Assembly: GCF_036287235.1 (NCBI RefSeq)
Contig: NZ_CP142850.1
Span: 3,000,690-3,064,689 of the forward strand
From: Exiguobacterium sp. 9-2
Lineage (GTDB): Bacteria > Bacillota > Bacilli > Exiguobacteriales > Exiguobacteriaceae
Reading direction: 5' to 3'
Length of the DNA: 64,000 nucleotides
Both the position numbers and the translations under genes were made by a program. The number at the start of each line of letters is the position of its first letter. The stretch's first letter is position 1. Shown in pieces: positions 19,245 to 29,076 of the stretch. Under the pieces are notes generated by a model that worked only from the letters and a program-made list of their open reading frames with translations, searched no databases and was not told the origin of the DNA.

Positions 19245-20612
19245 TTACGCACTTTTTTGATTAGCTGCTTGTTGTTTCTTTTTCCGGAGGTGATATAGTC
19301 CAAATAATCCGAGGAACCAGACCGGTGTCAGCAACAAGGCTGGACGTGTATCGTCAGCAAACAACATGACGACGAGAATGACAGCAAACAATCCGAGCAC
19401 GAGGTAATTGACGAGTGGTGTCAATGGTGCTTTGAATGTCGATGCTGCATGTAATTCCGGATTTTGTTTCTTGTACCGGAGATGACAGACGAGGATGACA
19501 CCCCAGACCCAGATGAAGCAGATTGCACTGATCGTCGTGACGATACTGAACGCTTGTCCCGGTAACAGCTTACTGAGCAAAGCACCGACTGAGACGACGA
19601 TCGTCGAGACGAACAAGGCGTTTGCTGGAACATGATTTTTGTTCAACTTCGAGAACTTGTTCGACGCTTGCTGTTGATTTCCCAGGTTATACAGAATCCG
19701 GCTAGTCGAGAACATTCCGCTGTTACATGCAGAAGCAGCGGATGTCAGTACGACGAAGTTGATGATTCCTGCTGCGAGCGGAATCCCGATCAGACTGAAC
19801 GTCTTGACGAACGGACTTTCTGTTGCACTTAATCCTGTCCATGGGTTGATCATCAAGAGAATCAGCAAGGCACCGACATAGAAGAACAGAATTCGGAGCG
19901 GAATCTTATTGATTGCAGATGGGATGTTCTTCTTCGGATCTGCTGTCTCGGCTGCTGATACCCCAACGAGCTCGACACCGACATAAGCGAAGACGACCAT
20001 CTGGAACGAGAGCAGGAATCCAGAAATCCCGTTTGGCATCCATCCATTATGTGACCAGAGATTCGACACTGTGACGGGACCGGCATCCGTTTTAAAACCA
20101 ATGACGAGCAAGACGATTCCGACACCAATCAAGGCAAGAATCGTCACGACTTTGATCAAGGCGAACCAAAACTCAAGTTCACCGAACAATTTAACGGTCA
20201 ATAAGTTAAAGCCAAGTAAAATCAAGAGCGCGAGTACGGCTGGAATCCATTGCGGGATATCAAACCAATACTTGACGTATACACCGATAGCGATGATGTC
20301 CGCCATTGCCGTCATGATCCAACAGAACCAGTACGTCCAACCGGTCACGAACGCGGCACGCGGTCCGAGATAATCTTCTGCGATATCCGTGAGTGACTGA
20401 TAACCTGCTTTTGACAATAACAATTCCCCAAGTGCGCGCATAACGAAGAAGATTGCGATCCCGACGAGTAAGTAGGCAAAAATGATCGATGGTCCGGCGA
20501 GTTGGATCGCTTTTCCTGATCCTAAAAACAACCCTGTTCCGATCGTTCCACCAATGGCAATCAACTGTACATGACGATTAGATAAATCTCGTTTTAATCC
20601 TTGCTGTTCCAA
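19245..20612 (-). CDS. Amino-acid permease, probably glycine/D-alanine/D-serine (CycA-like), TTG start
   Basis: A 455-residue APC-family transporter with about 12 helices. The helix 1 signature is 'LIAIGGTIGTGLFLGSGKAI' and the helix 6 signature 'VFAYVGVELVGVSAAE'. No ATG lies between the upstream stop and the conserved N-terminus. A TTG at 20612 preceded by AAGGAGG (9 bases apart) gives the start LEQQGLKRDLSNRH, as expected for the family. The longer frame to 20717 runs through the riboswitch terminator and is not credible. A glycine riboswitch leader makes glycine, or a closely related small amino acid, the likely substrate. Confidence 0.88.
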   Translation of the reverse strand: MEQQGLKRDLSNRHVQLIAIGGTIGTGLFLGSGKAIQLAGPSIIFAYLLVGIAIFFVMRALGELLLSKAGYQSLTDIAEDYLGPRAAFVTGWTYWFCWIMTAMADIIAIGVYVKYWFDIPQWIPAVLALLILLGFNLLTVKLFGELEFWFALIKVVTILALIGVGIVLLVIGFKTDAGPVTVSNLWSHNGWMPNGISGFLLSFQMVVFAYVGVELVGVSAAETADPKKNIPSAINKIPLRILFFYVGALLILLMINPWTGLSATESPFVKTFSLIGIPLAAGIINFVVLTSAASACNSGMFSTSRILYNLGNQQQASNKFSKLNKNHVPANALFVSTIVVSVGALLSKLLPGQAFSIVTTISAICFIWVWGVILVCHLRYKKQNPELHAASTFKAPLTPLVNYLVLGLFAVILVVMLFADDTRPALLLTPVWFLGLFGLYHLRKKKQQAANQKSA

Positions 20613-20670
20613 ACCTGAACTCCTCCTTATGATGGTTTCTCTACGCTTCAGACCGTTCTGTCGGTCCTGA

Positions 20671-20706
20671 AAAAAGAAAAAAGAGACTGGACGAATGTCC
20701 AATCTC
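20671..20706 (-). terminator. Expression-platform terminator of the glycine riboswitch
   Basis: On the minus strand GAGATTGGAC pairs with GTCCAGTCTC around ATTC and is followed by a T-rich run. It lies between the aptamer and the TTG start. Confidence 0.85.
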
Positions 20707-20779
20707 AACAAAATCAAAGGAATAACCCATACACACCACTATGACATTCCATGAATGCCCGTCGCTGCATGTGATTACT

Positions 20780-20850
20780 CTTCTGTCCGTTTGCCTGAGA
20801 TTGTGAACCCTTCGGCGCCGTGTCGACACGGTCTCTCCAGAAGCTGCTCC
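20780..20850 (-). ncRNA. Glycine riboswitch, single aptamer
   Basis: On the minus strand the core elements occur in order: CTGGAGAGACC, a hairpin GTGTCGACAC, CGCCGAAGGG, and ATCTCAGGCAAACGGACAG. These match one gcvT-type glycine aptamer. No second aptamer is found on either side, unlike the usual tandem arrangement. It precedes an amino-acid permease, a known context for singlet forms. Confidence 0.92.
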
Positions 20851-20932
20851 TGCCATAGTGTGACCCATGACAATCATAGCTTTCTCTTTATTTGATTATC
20901 CGATGCGTCGCTGCATCGATGAATTGTTTCTA

Positions 20933-20961
20933 ATTTTAGTAATCTCGACAGCATTTGTCAA
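20933..20961 (-). promoter_or_regulatory. Promoter of the glycine riboswitch-permease transcript
   Basis: TTGACA (20961-20956) and TAAAAT (20938-20933) with an exact 17-base spacer, about 85 bases ahead of the aptamer. Confidence 0.75.
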
Positions 20962-21059
20962 CGCCTTTTTCAAAATCATTTTTCAATCTATGAAAAGGAC
21001 TTTACCATCTTTTCCAGAAATCATACAGCACCACTTGATCATGAAAGGATGAAACATTC

Positions 21060-21599
21060 ATGTCGACGATTTACTTGATTCGTCACTGTGAAACGACCGG
21101 TCAGGCACCTGATGCCCCATTAACACCTGGTGGAGAAGAACAGGCACGACGACTGTGCACGCAGTTACTTGAGCTTCCGATTACACATCTTATTTCGAGT
21201 CCGTATCGCCGTGCGCTCGATTCGATTCAACCACTTGCGACTGCCCTGAAACTTCCCATTACACGGGAGGATGCTTTGAAAGAACGACAGTTAAGTGCTG
21301 TTCCACTTGACGATTGGCAGGATCATCTCCGACAAACGTTCGTCGATCCAGACTATACGTGTCCTGGTGGTGAATCTAGCCGAATAGCAACTGAGCGTAT
21401 CACGCGTGTCGTCGATGAAGCGTTGCAACAGCATGATGGATCCATTCTCGTGACACACGGGAATTTGTTGTCTTTATATTTGCATTCGATCGATCCAACA
21501 TTTGGATTCCAAGAAAGCTTACAGCTCAAAAATCCGGATATTTTTAAGGTGACACGTATTCAAAAACAAACAATTATAGAACACTTGGTAGCCTTTTGA
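21060..21599 (+). CDS. Histidine phosphatase family protein
   Basis: A 179-residue phosphoglycerate-mutase-like phosphatase. The catalytic RHG-type motif appears as 'LIRHCETTG' (the usual RHGET has C for G), with the second arginine in 'SSPYRRALDS' and the second histidine in 'ILVTHGNLLS'. Substrates of such proteins range from sugar phosphates to nucleotide derivatives. GAAAGGATG precedes the ATG. It stands alone. Confidence 0.85.
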   Translation: MSTIYLIRHCETTGQAPDAPLTPGGEEQARRLCTQLLELPITHLISSPYRRALDSIQPLATALKLPITREDALKERQLSAVPLDDWQDHLRQTFVDPDYTCPGGESSRIATERITRVVDEALQQHDGSILVTHGNLLSLYLHSIDPTFGFQESLQLKNPDIFKVTRIQKQTIIEHLVAF

Positions 21600-21782
21600 A
21601 ATTCTATTTATCTTAGGCATATGAACCGATAGAATCTATTTTTTATTTATAAAAAGCATAAGAACTATCTATTTTACTTCCCTTCGAAACGGCTTTATAT
21701 TAAACGAATTGATAACAAAAATTAAGTAGTTTTAGATTCATGTATGAAGCGGAACTTCGAAAATCTGCTTAATCAATCAACA

Positions 21783-21812
21783 AGCCCTTCCGGATCACCG
21801 GAAAGGCTGTCT
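21783..21812. terminator. Hairpin between the histidine phosphatase and Nudix genes
   Basis: AGCCcTTCCGG / CCGGAAaGGCT around ATCA. The flanking T run is modest, so efficiency is uncertain. The rest of 21600-21780 is AT-rich with nothing recognisable. Confidence 0.55.
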
Positions 21813-22334
21813 TTATACTTCATTATGAGCACCATAGCTATGGCGAAGGGCAAACAACAGTCGAATCAATGGTTCATGATAGCCGATAAACCATCCTTCT
21901 TCGATCCCGTTGATGATGGCCTCTTCTGTCATCCAAGCGACACGCTGAACTTCTTCTTCCTGTAGTGTCAGCGTCGTCAGATCCACTTCTTGTTCGACGA
22001 GATAATAATCATCAAAACCGATTTCAAACGGAATCGTCAGATGCGGACGGACGCCCGTAAAATCGATGTCGAGTCCAAGCTCTTCCGACAATTCCCGTTG
22101 CGCCGCCATCTGACTCGTATCCCCGCTGATCGCACTGCCCCCGACTGTCAGATCCCACATGTTCGGCCAACCGGATTTGAACGGTTGCCGTTGTTGGACG
22201 AGCATCTCTCCCTTGGCGTTAAAAACACAGACGTGAATCGTCATGTGATAATCGCCAGCTGTATGTGGCGTTCCCCGTGTCCAGAGCCGTCCTGTTTTCT
22301 TGCGATCTGCTGTGTATACATCCCACTGTTCCAT
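21813..22334 (-). CDS. Nudix hydrolase, IPP-isomerase-like subgroup
   Basis: A 173-residue Nudix protein. The Nudix box is visible as 'GGSAISGDTSQMAAQREL' followed by 'SEELGL' (about residues 65-88), with D in place of the usual first E. The N-terminus 'DVYTADRKKTGRL' resembles the YfcD/isopentenyl-isomerase-like branch. The true substrate is unknown. It is 18 bases downstream of the LURP-one-like gene on the same strand and probably cotranscribed. Confidence 0.85.
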   Translation of the reverse strand: MEQWDVYTADRKKTGRLWTRGTPHTAGDYHMTIHVCVFNAKGEMLVQQRQPFKSGWPNMWDLTVGGSAISGDTSQMAAQRELSEELGLDIDFTGVRPHLTIPFEIGFDDYYLVEQEVDLTTLTLQEEEVQRVAWMTEEAIINGIEEGWFIGYHEPLIRLLFALRHSYGAHNEV

Positions 22335-22352
22335 CTTGCATCATTCCCCTTT

Positions 22353-22847
22353 TTAACTGATGAAAGACGAGTTATTCGAGCTTTCCTCCGCTTTGACGCA
22401 ATCAATCGCGACGACGAGGGCGATCAATAATTCTTCCATCGCTTCATCTTCGACTTCAATCATGTACTGATCGGTCCAAGAAATCCACTTTTTCTGCACG
22501 CGACCAATCCGTTGTCCCTGTTGCAGGACTTCAAAATCGACATCCCACCAGTCGCCTGTGACTTCGAACTGATCCGAGTTGATTGTATAACGATCCTTGA
22601 AGAACGTGAACTCTTTGATGATTTCGAATGATTGTCCCACTGCTTCGACATAAAAGACCGGACGGAAACTAAACGTTTTTTTCTCGATTTCAGCAACGAC
22701 TTCTCCGTTTCGGTTCGTTACGGTGAAGGTCTTCGGTAATTTCATAAAACTTCCCTCAATGTGATACGCATCGTGTCCTTCTTCGTCCTGAATCGCAAAT
22801 CGTCCACGCAAACTGAAGGCTTTTTGTTTCATATAAAGTGTATGCAT
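22353..22847 (-). CDS. LURP-one-related family protein
   Basis: A 164-residue protein of the LURP-one/tubby-like beta-barrel fold, similar to B. subtilis YxjI: 'MKQKAFSLRGRFAIQDEEG' start, 'IEKKTFSFRPVFYV' and 'RIGRVQKKWISWTDQYMIEV'. The biochemical function of bacterial members is not established. The ATG at 22847 follows GGAGGAGACCGGT. The Nudix gene follows on the same strand. Confidence 0.8.
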   Translation of the reverse strand: MHTLYMKQKAFSLRGRFAIQDEEGHDAYHIEGSFMKLPKTFTVTNRNGEVVAEIEKKTFSFRPVFYVEAVGQSFEIIKEFTFFKDRYTINSDQFEVTGDWWDVDFEVLQQGQRIGRVQKKWISWTDQYMIEVEDEAMEELLIALVVAIDCVKAEESSNNSSFIS

Positions 22848-22999
22848 ACCGGTCTCCTCCTTTAATGTATAGTCTTATTTACGACATTACTGACAGAAAA
22901 GATTCAAAATCTGGAAATAGCCAGTTGGTGCAGTTTGTAACAGAAGCTTCAGTGGTATCAACTTACATAACACGAATCTACGGGAAAGAAGGAATTTTG

Positions 23000-24607
23000 A
23001 TGTCTATCGATACGATTGTGCTCTTCATTTTACTCGCCATCGCCCTGTTGATCATCCTTGTTCCACCCCTCCTCTTTTGGCACGTCTGGCGCGCCGATCG
23101 TCGCCAACAAGAACATGCGGTCCTGCGCAACTTCCCCGTCCTCGGAAAGATGCGCTATATCCTCGAAAACATGGGACCGGAACTCCGCCAATACTTATTT
23201 CTCAACAATAACGAAGGCAAACCCTTCTCTCGCAATGAATATAAGACAGCCGTCCTTTCTGGCAAATATCAAAGTCGGATTCTTAGTTTTGGCTCGGAAC
23301 GTAATTTTGAAGAAGCTGGTTTTTATGTACAAAACGCCCTCTTTCCAACGAATCGACAGGAATTACGGATCGATCAATCAGAACGTGTCGATACGCACAT
23401 CTATCAGATTGATCGCGATGAACTGTTTACGCGGAAAGAACATCTCGTTGCCAAGCAAATCTCACCCTATCTCTTGAAAATGGAGGATGCACCGATCATT
23501 GGTGCGACGACGTGTCGGCACCCTTATCAAATCCAAGGACTGATTGGTCAATCGGCAATGAGTTTTGGTGCACTCGGTGACCGGGCCATTACCGCTCTCT
23601 CGATCGGACTTGGTCGTGCTAAAGGAAGCTGGATGAATACCGGTGAAGGCGGGCTATCCGACTTTCATCTCAAAGGTGATGTCGACATCATCTGTCAGAT
23701 TGGTCCCGGGCTGTTCGGCGTCCGGACGGAGGACGGCGACTTTTCGTTCGACGAGTTTCAGAAAAAAAGTGAGTTACCACAAGTCAAAGCCTTCGAACTC
23801 AAACTTGCCCAAGGGGCTAAAACGCGTGGTGGACATTTAGAAGGCGCAAAGGTCACGGAAGAGATTGCTGCTGTCCGGAAAGTCAAAGTCGGTGTTGGCA
23901 TCGATAGTCCGAATCGCTTTAACGAATTCACGACACCAGAGACGATGCTCGACTGGGTCGAACGTCTCCGTGAGATCGGCGGCAAACCGGTCGGGATTAA
24001 AGTCGTCGTCGGTAATCTCGAAGACATGCGGCAGTTGATTGCTTATATGGAAGAATCCGGTCGTCATCCAGACTTCATGACGGTCGACGGTGGCGAAGGA
24101 GGGACAGGCGCGACGTTCCAAGAACTTGCGGATGCTGCCGGCCTACCACTCTTTTCCGCTTTACCGTTCGTTCATCAACTTTTGACGGAAGCCGGTTTAC
24201 GCGACAAGGTCAAAGTGTTCGCATCCGGTAAGCTGATCAGTGCTGATAAGATTGCGATCGCTCTCGCCCTCGGCGCTGACTTCGTCAACATCGCGCGTGG
24301 TTTAATGTTTAATGTCGGCTGTATTCAAGCCCAAGTTTGTCATACGAATCACTGTCCGGTCGGCGTTGCGACGACTGATCCGAAACTGCAGAAGGCGCTG
24401 ATCGTCGACGAAAAGAGTTTCCGCGTGACGAACTACATCATCTCGTTACGAGAAGGACTCTACAATCTGACGGCGGCAGCAGGACTCGTCTCACCGACGG
24501 AACTTCGCCCAGAACACGTCATCTATAAGGACGAAGCCGGACACCTGATTCCGGGTCCAGACTGGATGGCACGGCATATGATGGATCGCTCTCTTTCCTC
24601 ACGGTAA
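23000..24607 (+). CDS. Membrane-anchored FMN-binding glutamate synthase-like protein
   Basis: A 535-residue protein with one N-terminal membrane helix (about residues 5-28) followed by a GltB2-type FMN barrel. 'GQSAMSFGALGDRAI', 'WMNTGEGGLSDFH', 'TVDGGEGGTGA' and 'CHTNHCPVGVATTDP' match the synthase domain of glutamate synthases, including the FeS cysteines. The amidotransferase and GOGAT accessory domains are absent, so it is a stand-alone oxidoreductase of uncertain reaction. The start at 23000 follows AAAGAAGGAATT. Confidence 0.85.
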   Translation: MSIDTIVLFILLAIALLIILVPPLLFWHVWRADRRQQEHAVLRNFPVLGKMRYILENMGPELRQYLFLNNNEGKPFSRNEYKTAVLSGKYQSRILSFGSERNFEEAGFYVQNALFPTNRQELRIDQSERVDTHIYQIDRDELFTRKEHLVAKQISPYLLKMEDAPIIGATTCRHPYQIQGLIGQSAMSFGALGDRAITALSIGLGRAKGSWMNTGEGGLSDFHLKGDVDIICQIGPGLFGVRTEDGDFSFDEFQKKSELPQVKAFELKLAQGAKTRGGHLEGAKVTEEIAAVRKVKVGVGIDSPNRFNEFTTPETMLDWVERLREIGGKPVGIKVVVGNLEDMRQLIAYMEESGRHPDFMTVDGGEGGTGATFQELADAAGLPLFSALPFVHQLLTEAGLRDKVKVFASGKLISADKIAIALALGADFVNIARGLMFNVGCIQAQVCHTNHCPVGVATTDPKLQKALIVDEKSFRVTNYIISLREGLYNLTAAAGLVSPTELRPEHVIYKDEAGHLIPGPDWMARHMMDRSLSSR

Positions 24608-24714
24608 CGAATAGCACTCACTTGCACTTTTTAGCGAGAGCGCTTAAAGTGTATAGTTGATGAAATTCTTTAACCACACATGTGCATTACCTTAAGGAAA
24701 GGGTTTAATATACT

Positions 24715-25710
24715 ATGAAAAAGAACTTTTGGCAGGACTTACCACGACCATTTTTCGTCTTAGCACCGATGGAAGACGTCACCGACGTCGTCTTCCGCCA
24801 CGTCGTCGCAAAAGCGGCGCGTCCGGACGTCTTCTTCACGGAATTCACGAATACAGAAAGCTATTGTCACCCGAAAGGCAAACAGAGCGTCCGCGGACGT
24901 CTTGAGTTCACGGAGGATGAACAACCAATGGTCGCTCACATTTGGGGCGACAAACCGGAATATTTCCGCGAAATGAGTATCGGTATGGCAGAGATGGGCT
25001 TTAGCGGGATCGACATCAACATGGGCTGTCCCGTCCATAACGTTGCTGTTAACGGGAAAGGCTCTGGCTTGATCAATCGTCCGGAAGTCGCGGCTGAACT
25101 GATCCAAGCGGCAAAAGCGGGCGGTCTCCCAGTCAGCGTCAAAACGCGTCTCGGCTACACGAAGGTCGAAGAGTGGCATGATTGGTTGCGCCACATTCTC
25201 GAACAAGATATCGCGAACCTCTCGATTCACCTCCGGACTCGTAAAGAGATGAGCGCCGTTCCAGCGCACTTCGAATTAATTCCAGAAATCAAGAAGTTAC
25301 GCGATGAGATCGCACCACAAACGTTATTGACGATCAACGGGGATATCAACGATCGCCAACACGGTCTGGAACTCGTTGAGAAATACGGTGTCGATGGTGT
25401 CATGATCGGTCGTGGGATCTTCCACAACCCATTCGCATTCGAAGTCGAGAAAAGAGACCATTCGAGCCAAGAACTCCTTGACTTGTTACGTCTACAACTC
25501 GATCTACACGATCATTACTCGTCTCAATTCGAGCCCCGTCTCTTCAAGCCATTACGTCGGTTCTTCAAGATTTATGTCCGCGGATTCCGCGGTGCGAGTG
25601 AACTGCGGGTCAAATTGATGGAGACGAACTCAACGGACGAAGTGCGTGCTTTACTCGACGCTTTCGTTGAAGAAGAAGGTATTCACGAGGTCAACTCGTT
25701 TTCAATCTAA
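24715..25710 (+). CDS. dus: tRNA-dihydrouridine synthase family protein
   Basis: A 331-residue FMN enzyme that reduces uridines in tRNA D-loops. It starts '[16 protein letters not shown]'. The catalytic cysteine is in '[13 protein letters not shown]' (about residue 105), the FMN phosphate-binding end in '[13 protein letters not shown]'. It is more divergent than the usual DusB next to the folate genes and belongs to a separate branch. AAGGAAAGGG lies somewhat far (about 12 bases) from the ATG. A terminator follows. Confidence 0.88.
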   Translation: MKKNFWQDLPRPFFVLAPMEDVTDVVFRHVVAKAARPDVFFTEFTNTESYCHPKGKQSVRGRLEFTEDEQPMVAHIWGDKPEYFREMSIGMAEMGFSGIDINMGCPVHNVAVNGKGSGLINRPEVAAELIQAAKAGGLPVSVKTRLGYTKVEEWHDWLRHILEQDIANLSIHLRTRKEMSAVPAHFELIPEIKKLRDEIAPQTLLTINGDINDRQHGLELVEKYGVDGVMIGRGIFHNPFAFEVEKRDHSSQELLDLLRLQLDLHDHYSSQFEPRLFKPLRRFFKIYVRGFRGASELRVKLMETNSTDEVRALLDAFVEEEGIHEVNSFSI

Positions 25711-25714
25711 CAGC

Positions 25715-25752
25715 AAAGCACGCCTCCCCGGCTCGAGGAAGCGTGCTTTTTT
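25715..25752. terminator. Terminator after dus
   Basis: AAGCACGC...GCGTGCTT stem with a T run on the plus strand; the facing gene ends five bases on. Confidence 0.8.
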
Positions 25753-25756
25753 GGTG

Positions 25757-26269
25757 TCACCAGCGTTCGACGATTTGCCGCGTATCCGCACACCATTGTT
25801 CAAATTCTGAAGCATGTGTCAGTAATAAGAAACGTCGTTTCCCGAGTCGTCGATCGAGCCGTGCGATACCACGGATGAAAGGATGTGGATGAACAAGCGC
25901 TTGTTCGAATGCGAGGTTCGGGTACTGCAACAAGTCCTGTTGGATCTCGTAGTTTTCCAAGTATCCGTCTTGTTTGACTTGTCGTTCGATCTCAGCGGAT
26001 AACGCATGCGACTGCTTCAACCAGTCGGACTGCCATAGCAATCCGGCTGGTTTTTCCGGTAACTGTGCAGCTTGTAACGCGTAGCGCCGATCGACTTCCC
26101 GTTCGAAGTTAAAGTCGTCTGCTCCGAGAATCTCTTCTCCGTCAAACGTCATCCAGACGCGACTAGGACTATCTTGAATCCGGTAGACGGCGGCGTGAAA
26201 AGCAATCCGTCCCTGTAACGACGGGGCAAGCAGTTGCTCGACCCGTTTTTTGATGATGGAAAACTGCAC
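25757..26269 (-). CDS. Conserved hypothetical protein, GTG start
   Basis: A 170-residue protein, mixed alpha/beta, with no membrane segment. It may belong to the small family annotated as SF0329: N-terminal 'KKRVEQLLAPSLQGRI' and 'RVWMTFDGEEIL'; this is from memory and uncertain. A basic 'RLDRRLGKRRFLLL' segment lies near the C-terminus. The GTG at 26269 is preceded by GAAAGGACG. It ends just upstream of the dus terminator and follows the GH3 gene by about 30 bases on the same strand. Confidence 0.65.
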   Translation of the reverse strand: MQFSIIKKRVEQLLAPSLQGRIAFHAAVYRIQDSPSRVWMTFDGEEILGADDFNFEREVDRRYALQAAQLPEKPAGLLWQSDWLKQSHALSAEIERQVKQDGYLENYEIQQDLLQYPNLAFEQALVHPHPFIRGIARLDRRLGKRRFLLLTHASEFEQWCADTRQIVERW

Positions 26270-26300
26270 ACAATCCGTCCTTTCCGTCCGACTAATTTGA

Positions 26301-29060
26301 TTAGCCGTTCTTCATATGAAACGACTCCGCAAGCGTGAACGTCAACTCTTTTAACTCGAGACCACCGAGTGCAAAGTAGAGTTTTAAATAGTTATGCGGA
26401 TTGAAGACGAAGACGTCCTTCGTCTGACTGACCCACTCGCCGTTCGTTCCATTGAAGGTGAAGGTTGCAACCGGCATGTTGTTCGCAAACAACGTCACTG
26501 GCATCTGCGCCAGTTCACCAGCATTCGAACGTGCCGTCAACGTGACCTGATACATCCCTGTCTCTTCCGCCGTGATAGCGAAGACATGACTGCTGCCTGT
26601 CGTCGTCGTGACGTCCGTTAACGGGAAGGCATCTCCACTGACGAGGCGTTGGTGCGAGACGGCTTGCTCTTCAAGTGTCTCTTCTTCAATCGGTGCCCCG
26701 AGAACTTCGACCGGTGATACTGTTCCCATCACACGGTCCATGACCGGTGAACGCAACAGGAACTGACAGATGTTCGCAGCACTCCGCAGTAACTCGGAAC
26801 GTCGAAGTGTTCCGTCGGCAAGAGCCGTCAACGTATCGTCCTCGAACGGATTCGTTCCTGGTTCGCCAACGACCATGTAGAGATCGTTTTGCGAACGGAC
26901 CATCGTCGCCGTTTGCTGACGGTTTGCTTCCAAACCTTCCGCATTGATTTTCGCCCACCAGTCCGTCATGACGATTCCGTCAAAGCCCCATTCATCACGT
27001 AGGATGCGCGTGTTCTGATCATATAAGCCAGCAGTCCAGATGCCATTGACGGCACCATACGTCGTCATGATCGAGTATGCTTTTCCGTCTTTGACTGCCA
27101 TCTCGAACCCTTTCAGGTACAACTCACGTAACGCCCGTTCTGACACGATCGAATCCAGATCATGCCGGTGGAACTCTTGGTTGTTGGCACTAAAGTGCTT
27201 CAACGTTCCTGTCACACCCACACGGTGCATCCCGTCGAGTTGTGCCACGGCCATTTTTCCAGTCAGATACGAATCCTCCGAGAAATACTCGAAGTTTCGT
27301 CCGTTGAGTGGATGACGATGGAGATTCATCCCGGGTCCAAGCAATGTATCAATCTCGTTTTTCCGTAACTCAAGACCGGTCATCTCAAATAGATCGGCAA
27401 TCAACGTCGTATTAAACGTCGAAGCCAGCAACGTTCCGTTCGGTAACGAGAAGGCTTTCGTTCCGATGTCCATCCGGATTCCGGACGGACCATCCGCGCA
27501 ACAGCCTGCTGGAATACCGAGCGCTTCGAGTTCTGTCGTCACGCCACCGAAGGCGCCCGCCGTTCCCGGAGTGACACGCGGTGAGTTCATCCCTTCCCCC
27601 CGAACGATTGCCGCGAGATCCGCATCCGTCAATTGATCGAGGAACGTCTCGAGCGTGACACGTTCTTCTTTGACGTCGCGTAACTTCCAACCGGCATCTT
27701 CTGCCTGTGTCCGTTCAACGGGACGCTCCTGTTGACGACGCTGTTCCGGATCGATCGTCCGCAGTGGTGTCGCTTCATATGTCACCGTATATCCCGTTTC
27801 GGTCGCTTGCGGTTTGATACGTTCAAACGCCGTCACCGGTGCCATGTTTTCCGTTAAGACGTCCGTGACGTCAAGCGTCTCAACGGAATGGCTTGCGACT
27901 GGAACCGCCGACCGGACGTCCGTCCCGAGATAGAGCTGATACGCGCCAGGTTCAATGACATAAGACGACTTATGCCCGGTAACGCCACTATCGTCATAAC
28001 TCGCAAACGAGGCGAACGGTACGACGAGTGTGAGAGATTCTTGCTCGCCCGGTGCGAGTTCTTTTGTCTTTCCGAACGTCACGAGTTGACGCGTTGGGTT
28101 ACCGAGTTGTCCTTGTGGTTTCTCAAGGTATCCTTGTATGACTTCCTTCCCGCTCGTCTGCCCGGTATTCGTCACTGTCGCTGTAATCGTCCAGGCATCA
28201 GCTGACGTCGTCACATCTGTCGCAAGGTTGAACGACGTATACGATAATCCGTAGCCGAACGGATACAAGACCGCTTCCGGTGCGAACGTCTCAAAATAAC
28301 GGTACCCGACATAGATGTCTTCCTGATACAACGAACGATCAGCGTGACCGAAGTGGGGTGTCGACGGATAATCATCGAGTGAACGGACAATCGTATCCGG
28401 TAGTTTCCCGGATGGCGAGATGCGTCCAAGCAAAAGATCACTCAGCCCGGTGCCACCTTCCATCCCCCCTTGCCACGCGTAGAGGACAGCACTTGGCGCC
28501 GTCTCTTCGACCCAGCGCATATCGATGATGTTCCCAACGTTCAAAACGACGACAGTTTGTTTGAAGTGTGTCGTCACGAGACGGAGCATCTCCTGTTCCG
28601 TCTCCGTTAAAAAATAACTTCCTGGATCCGCTGTATTATCGCGATCTTCCCCAGCCGTGCGACCGATCATGATCAAGGCAACATCGGAATCAAGCGCTGC
28701 TTGCTGAACGAGCGTCGCGTCAAGCGGCATCTCTTCTTGCGACCATGGCTCGGCTGCCCAGCCTTCACCTTGGTCAAACGGATGGTCTTCAAGCCATGTT
28801 TCGTACGCCTTGAGGACGTCCGTATTCAGTGTCACGTCTTCGCGCAACATGTCGAGTGGACTAACGAGGTTCGTGACGTTGACCATCCCGCCTGATCCTG
28901 TGCCACTTTTATAGTAGTTGAACTGGTTACGTCCAAAGACAGCGACCGTCGATGCAGGTTGCAACGGGAGCACACCATCATTGTGTAAGAGGACCGCCCC
29001 TTCCGCGACGGTTTGTCGTGCGAGTTTTGTATAGGCTTGCCAATCGAGCGTGTATGTCAT
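26301..29060 (-). CDS. Glycoside hydrolase family 3 beta-glucosidase with inverted domain order
   Basis: A 919-residue cytoplasmic enzyme. The usual C-terminal GH3 sandwich domain comes first (about residues 1-290: 'TVAEGAVLLHNDGVLPL', 'IMIGRTAGEDRD'), then a fibronectin-III-like domain (about 300-400). The GH3 barrel follows, containing the nucleophile aspartate in 'GFDGIVMTDWWAK' (about residue 699) and 'GPGMNLHRHPLNGRN'. This order is the permuted GH3 architecture known from some rumen and Bacilli enzymes. It probably hydrolyses beta-glucosides. It lies 16 bases after the esterase gene and shares its operator. Confidence 0.9.
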   Translation of the reverse strand: MTYTLDWQAYTKLARQTVAEGAVLLHNDGVLPLQPASTVAVFGRNQFNYYKSGTGSGGMVNVTNLVSPLDMLREDVTLNTDVLKAYETWLEDHPFDQGEGWAAEPWSQEEMPLDATLVQQAALDSDVALIMIGRTAGEDRDNTADPGSYFLTETEQEMLRLVTTHFKQTVVVLNVGNIIDMRWVEETAPSAVLYAWQGGMEGGTGLSDLLLGRISPSGKLPDTIVRSLDDYPSTPHFGHADRSLYQEDIYVGYRYFETFAPEAVLYPFGYGLSYTSFNLATDVTTSADAWTITATVTNTGQTSGKEVIQGYLEKPQGQLGNPTRQLVTFGKTKELAPGEQESLTLVVPFASFASYDDSGVTGHKSSYVIEPGAYQLYLGTDVRSAVPVASHSVETLDVTDVLTENMAPVTAFERIKPQATETGYTVTYEATPLRTIDPEQRRQQERPVERTQAEDAGWKLRDVKEERVTLETFLDQLTDADLAAIVRGEGMNSPRVTPGTAGAFGGVTTELEALGIPAGCCADGPSGIRMDIGTKAFSLPNGTLLASTFNTTLIADLFEMTGLELRKNEIDTLLGPGMNLHRHPLNGRNFEYFSEDSYLTGKMAVAQLDGMHRVGVTGTLKHFSANNQEFHRHDLDSIVSERALRELYLKGFEMAVKDGKAYSIMTTYGAVNGIWTAGLYDQNTRILRDEWGFDGIVMTDWWAKINAEGLEANRQQTATMVRSQNDLYMVVGEPGTNPFEDDTLTALADGTLRRSELLRSAANICQFLLRSPVMDRVMGTVSPVEVLGAPIEEETLEEQAVSHQRLVSGDAFPLTDVTTTTGSSHVFAITAEETGMYQVTLTARSNAGELAQMPVTLFANNMPVATFTFNGTNGEWVSQTKDVFVFNPHNYLKLYFALGGLELKELTFTLAESFHMKNG

Positions 29061-29076
29061 GCGTCATCCACCTTTG

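Noticed and set aside
20613..20717. N-terminal extension of the amino-acid permease.
   Set aside because: It runs through the riboswitch terminator and has no ribosome site; the TTG at 20612 has AGGAGG.
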